Shown in pieces: positions 12,678 to 13,836 of a stretch of DNA of 13,836 bases. A model generated the notes under the pieces. The model worked only from the letters and a program-made list of their open reading frames with translations. It did not search any database and was not told the origin of the DNA. The translations under genes and the position numbers were made by a program. The number at the start of each line of letters is the position of its first letter. Within the stretch, counting starts at the first letter, position 1. Location: positions 1 to 13,836 of the forward strand of contig JAHWKP010000026.1 of NCBI GenBank assembly GCA_019347775.1, given 5' to 3'. This stretch comes from Actinomycetota bacterium (GTDB taxonomy: Bacteria; Actinomycetota; Acidimicrobiia; Acidimicrobiales; JAHWKP01).

Positions 12678-13613
12678 TCAGACGGCTGCGCTGACCTCTT
12701 GTGCCTCCGAGTCGACGGCGTCGGAATGGCCGGGACGCCGCGCCGCCAGCTTCTTGGCGACCTTGCCGATCCGCTCGATCCGACTCAAGAGCGAAGCGCG
12801 AGCCCGCTCGGCCTCGTCGGTGAGCCCGTTGAGGCTCTCGACCTTCCAATGACGCAGCACGACCGGCACGAGGATCTGGTCGTGATGGATTGACAGGTCG
12901 TAGATCTCGGCGGCCGCGATGGCGGCGGCGTGCTTGGCGAAGCCGGGAATTCCGGCGCCCGGCATCTCGAAGTTGCGGACCTGACGCTCGATTGCCATCA
13001 CCGTTCCGGACGGATCGAGTTCAAGGGCCTCGCTGACGAGGTCGCGATACATCATGAAATGCAGGTTCTCGTCGGCGCCGACACGGGCCATCACCGCGTA
13101 CCCAACCGGGTCATCGAGCACCTTGCCGGTGTTGCGATGGGAAATGCGGGTGGCCAGCTCCTGTAGAGCGACGTAGACCAGACCGTCGGCGACGCTTTCG
13201 GGCTGGGGGACCTGGCCGAGCCCAACCTGCTTCATGCGGGCCCGCTCCAGTTCGATCGGATCGAGGGCGTCGCTGACGGTGATGTAGTCGCGGATGACGA
13301 TGGAGTGACGCATCTCTTCAGCGGTCCAGCGCCTCGACCATTCGTCCCAGGCCTCTGAGCGGAAGACCCGGTTGATGGTCTCGAAGTAGTACGGGAGGTT
13401 GTCCTCAGTCAGCAGGTTGACGAACAGAGCACTGCGAACCGCATCGGGCAGCGGCATGGCTTCGCCTGTCCATTCGGCCTCGACATCGAGGTTGGCGCCG
13501 CGCTCCCACGGAACAAGCTTGTGGGGAAACCACTCCTTGGTCGTCTTGAGATGCCGGTCGTACAGCGTTCCGAGTTTTGGTGCCAGCTCTTTGAGCACCG
13601 CGACGTCTTCCAT
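12678..13613 (-). CDS. Acyl-[acyl-carrier-protein] desaturase (soluble di-iron)
   Basis: This 311-residue protein belongs to the stearoyl-ACP desaturase/DesA family. These soluble di-iron enzymes use O2 and reduced ferredoxin to insert a cis double bond into ACP-bound acyl chains. Likely iron ligands are Glu70 (LLTEDNLPYY), Glu100 and His103 in AEEMRHSIVIRDY (98-110), Glu152 (LQELATRISHRNT), and Glu182 and His185 in GADENLHFMMYRD (179-191). The order and spacing match the family's E...ExxH...E...ExxH pattern. There is no membrane helix. The ATG at 13613 has a G-rich GGGG stretch 3 bases upstream as a possible ribosome site. The C-terminal ~25 residues are polar and variable. The electron donor is not identified; the ferredoxin at 630-1043 is distant and context-linked to respiration. 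Confidence 0.93.
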   Translation of the reverse strand: MEDVAVLKELAPKLGTLYDRHLKTTKEWFPHKLVPWERGANLDVEAEWTGEAMPLPDAVRSALFVNLLTEDNLPYYFETINRVFRSEAWDEWSRRWTAEEMRHSIVIRDYITVSDALDPIELERARMKQVGLGQVPQPESVADGLVYVALQELATRISHRNTGKVLDDPVGYAVMARVGADENLHFMMYRDLVSEALELDPSGTVMAIERQVRNFEMPGAGIPGFAKHAAAIAAAEIYDLSIHHDQILVPVVLRHWKVESLNGLTDEAERARASLLSRIERIGKVAKKLAARRPGHSDAVDSEAQEVSAAV

Positions 13614-13783
13614 GACCCCAGCCTACGGGTCCATGTGGGCCGTCGCGCCTCGGCCAAGCTTGCTTTGGCTAGCGCCCTCCCTTGGAAACTTCTGCCGCAG
13701 CCTTCGTTCCCGCATCGCCTACCCAGGCGGCGCGACTTCTCCGGGAAAGTTGATTCGCGGAAAGGATGGGCACTGTTCTATCA

Positions 13784-13836
13784 ATGCGACCCTCTACGAG
13801 AGACCTCCTGGTCGGGCTGGTCGCCCTCGTTCTGTT
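13784..13836 (+). CDS. Start of a membrane or secreted protein, cut by the window edge
   Basis: Only the first 17 codons are present: MRPSTRDLLVGLVALVL. The basic start followed by an uninterrupted hydrophobic stretch fits a signal peptide or first transmembrane helix. The same frame is also open from an ATG at 13766, preceded by GGAAAGG at very short spacing, which would add six residues (MGTVLS). It is divergent from the desaturase gene, with about 150 to 170 bases between starts. The family cannot be determined from this piece. Confidence 0.5.
   Translation, partial: MRPSTRDLLVGLVALVL

Noticed and set aside
12130..12852. Plus-strand open frame spanning the helicase 5' end, the gap and the desaturase 3' end
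   Set aside because: It crosses two confidently assigned minus-strand genes and encodes no recognisable motif.
13640..13665. Short GCCAA/TTGGC inverted repeat upstream of the desaturase
   Set aside because: A 5-bp stem is expected by chance in GC-rich DNA and has no supporting context.

Overview
The window is GC-rich, densely coding DNA with short intergenic gaps. It most likely comes from an actinobacterium (Actinomycetota). The class Acidimicrobiia is my best guess, from the Rex type, the cytochrome b/ferredoxin/membrane-anchored cytochrome c set, the archaeal-type phosphoglycerate mutase and the UdgX gene. That placement is inference from protein resemblance, not a search result. No rRNA, tRNA or CRISPR array was seen.

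Left part (1-4266), respiration. The first ~220 bases are a fragment of an IS256-type transposase. It is joined directly to a cytochrome b gene that loses homology after its first transmembrane helix. Upstream of cytochrome b on the same (minus) strand are a 2x[4Fe-4S] ferredoxin and a small three-helix membrane protein, forming a tight three-gene unit. A divergent plus-strand pair follows: a membrane-anchored monoheme cytochrome c and a geranylgeranyl-reductase-family flavoprotein (probably acting on menaquinone or another isoprenoid lipid). The intergenic region between these units carries a near-consensus operator for the NADH/NAD+-sensing repressor Rex, and rex itself lies 3 kb away, convergent with the flavoprotein gene. 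Together this looks like a redox-controlled menaquinol-to-cytochrome c module.

Middle (4292-6033). A gene fusing a DnaJ J-domain to five or six leucine-rich repeats of exactly 24 residues lies upstream of rex on the same strand. Its leader holds alternating GCAACC/GGTTGC repeats that can form two mutually exclusive hairpins. A seven-helix membrane protein of unknown function is transcribed divergently and overlaps the next gene convergently by 92 bases.

Right part (5942-13613), a long minus-strand array. In order of transcription it holds an acyl-ACP desaturase, a 240-base structured gap, a DEAD-box RNA helicase, a DUF72 protein, a UdgX-type uracil-DNA glycosylase broken by a frameshift, an archaeal-type phosphoglycerate mutase, an AMP-forming acyl-CoA ligase and an RlmM-like RNA 2'-O-methyltransferase. 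The last six are close or overlapping and may be co-transcribed. Perfect inverted repeats sit directly at the starts of the helicase and DUF72 genes. A new plus-strand gene with a hydrophobic N-terminus begins just before the right edge.

The points most worth a second look are the Rex operator linking the respiratory genes, the ferredoxin/unknown membrane protein pair beside cytochrome b, the J-domain-LRR fusion with its switch-like leader, the frameshifted UdgX, and the cytochrome b/transposase junction, which may be a contig artefact.
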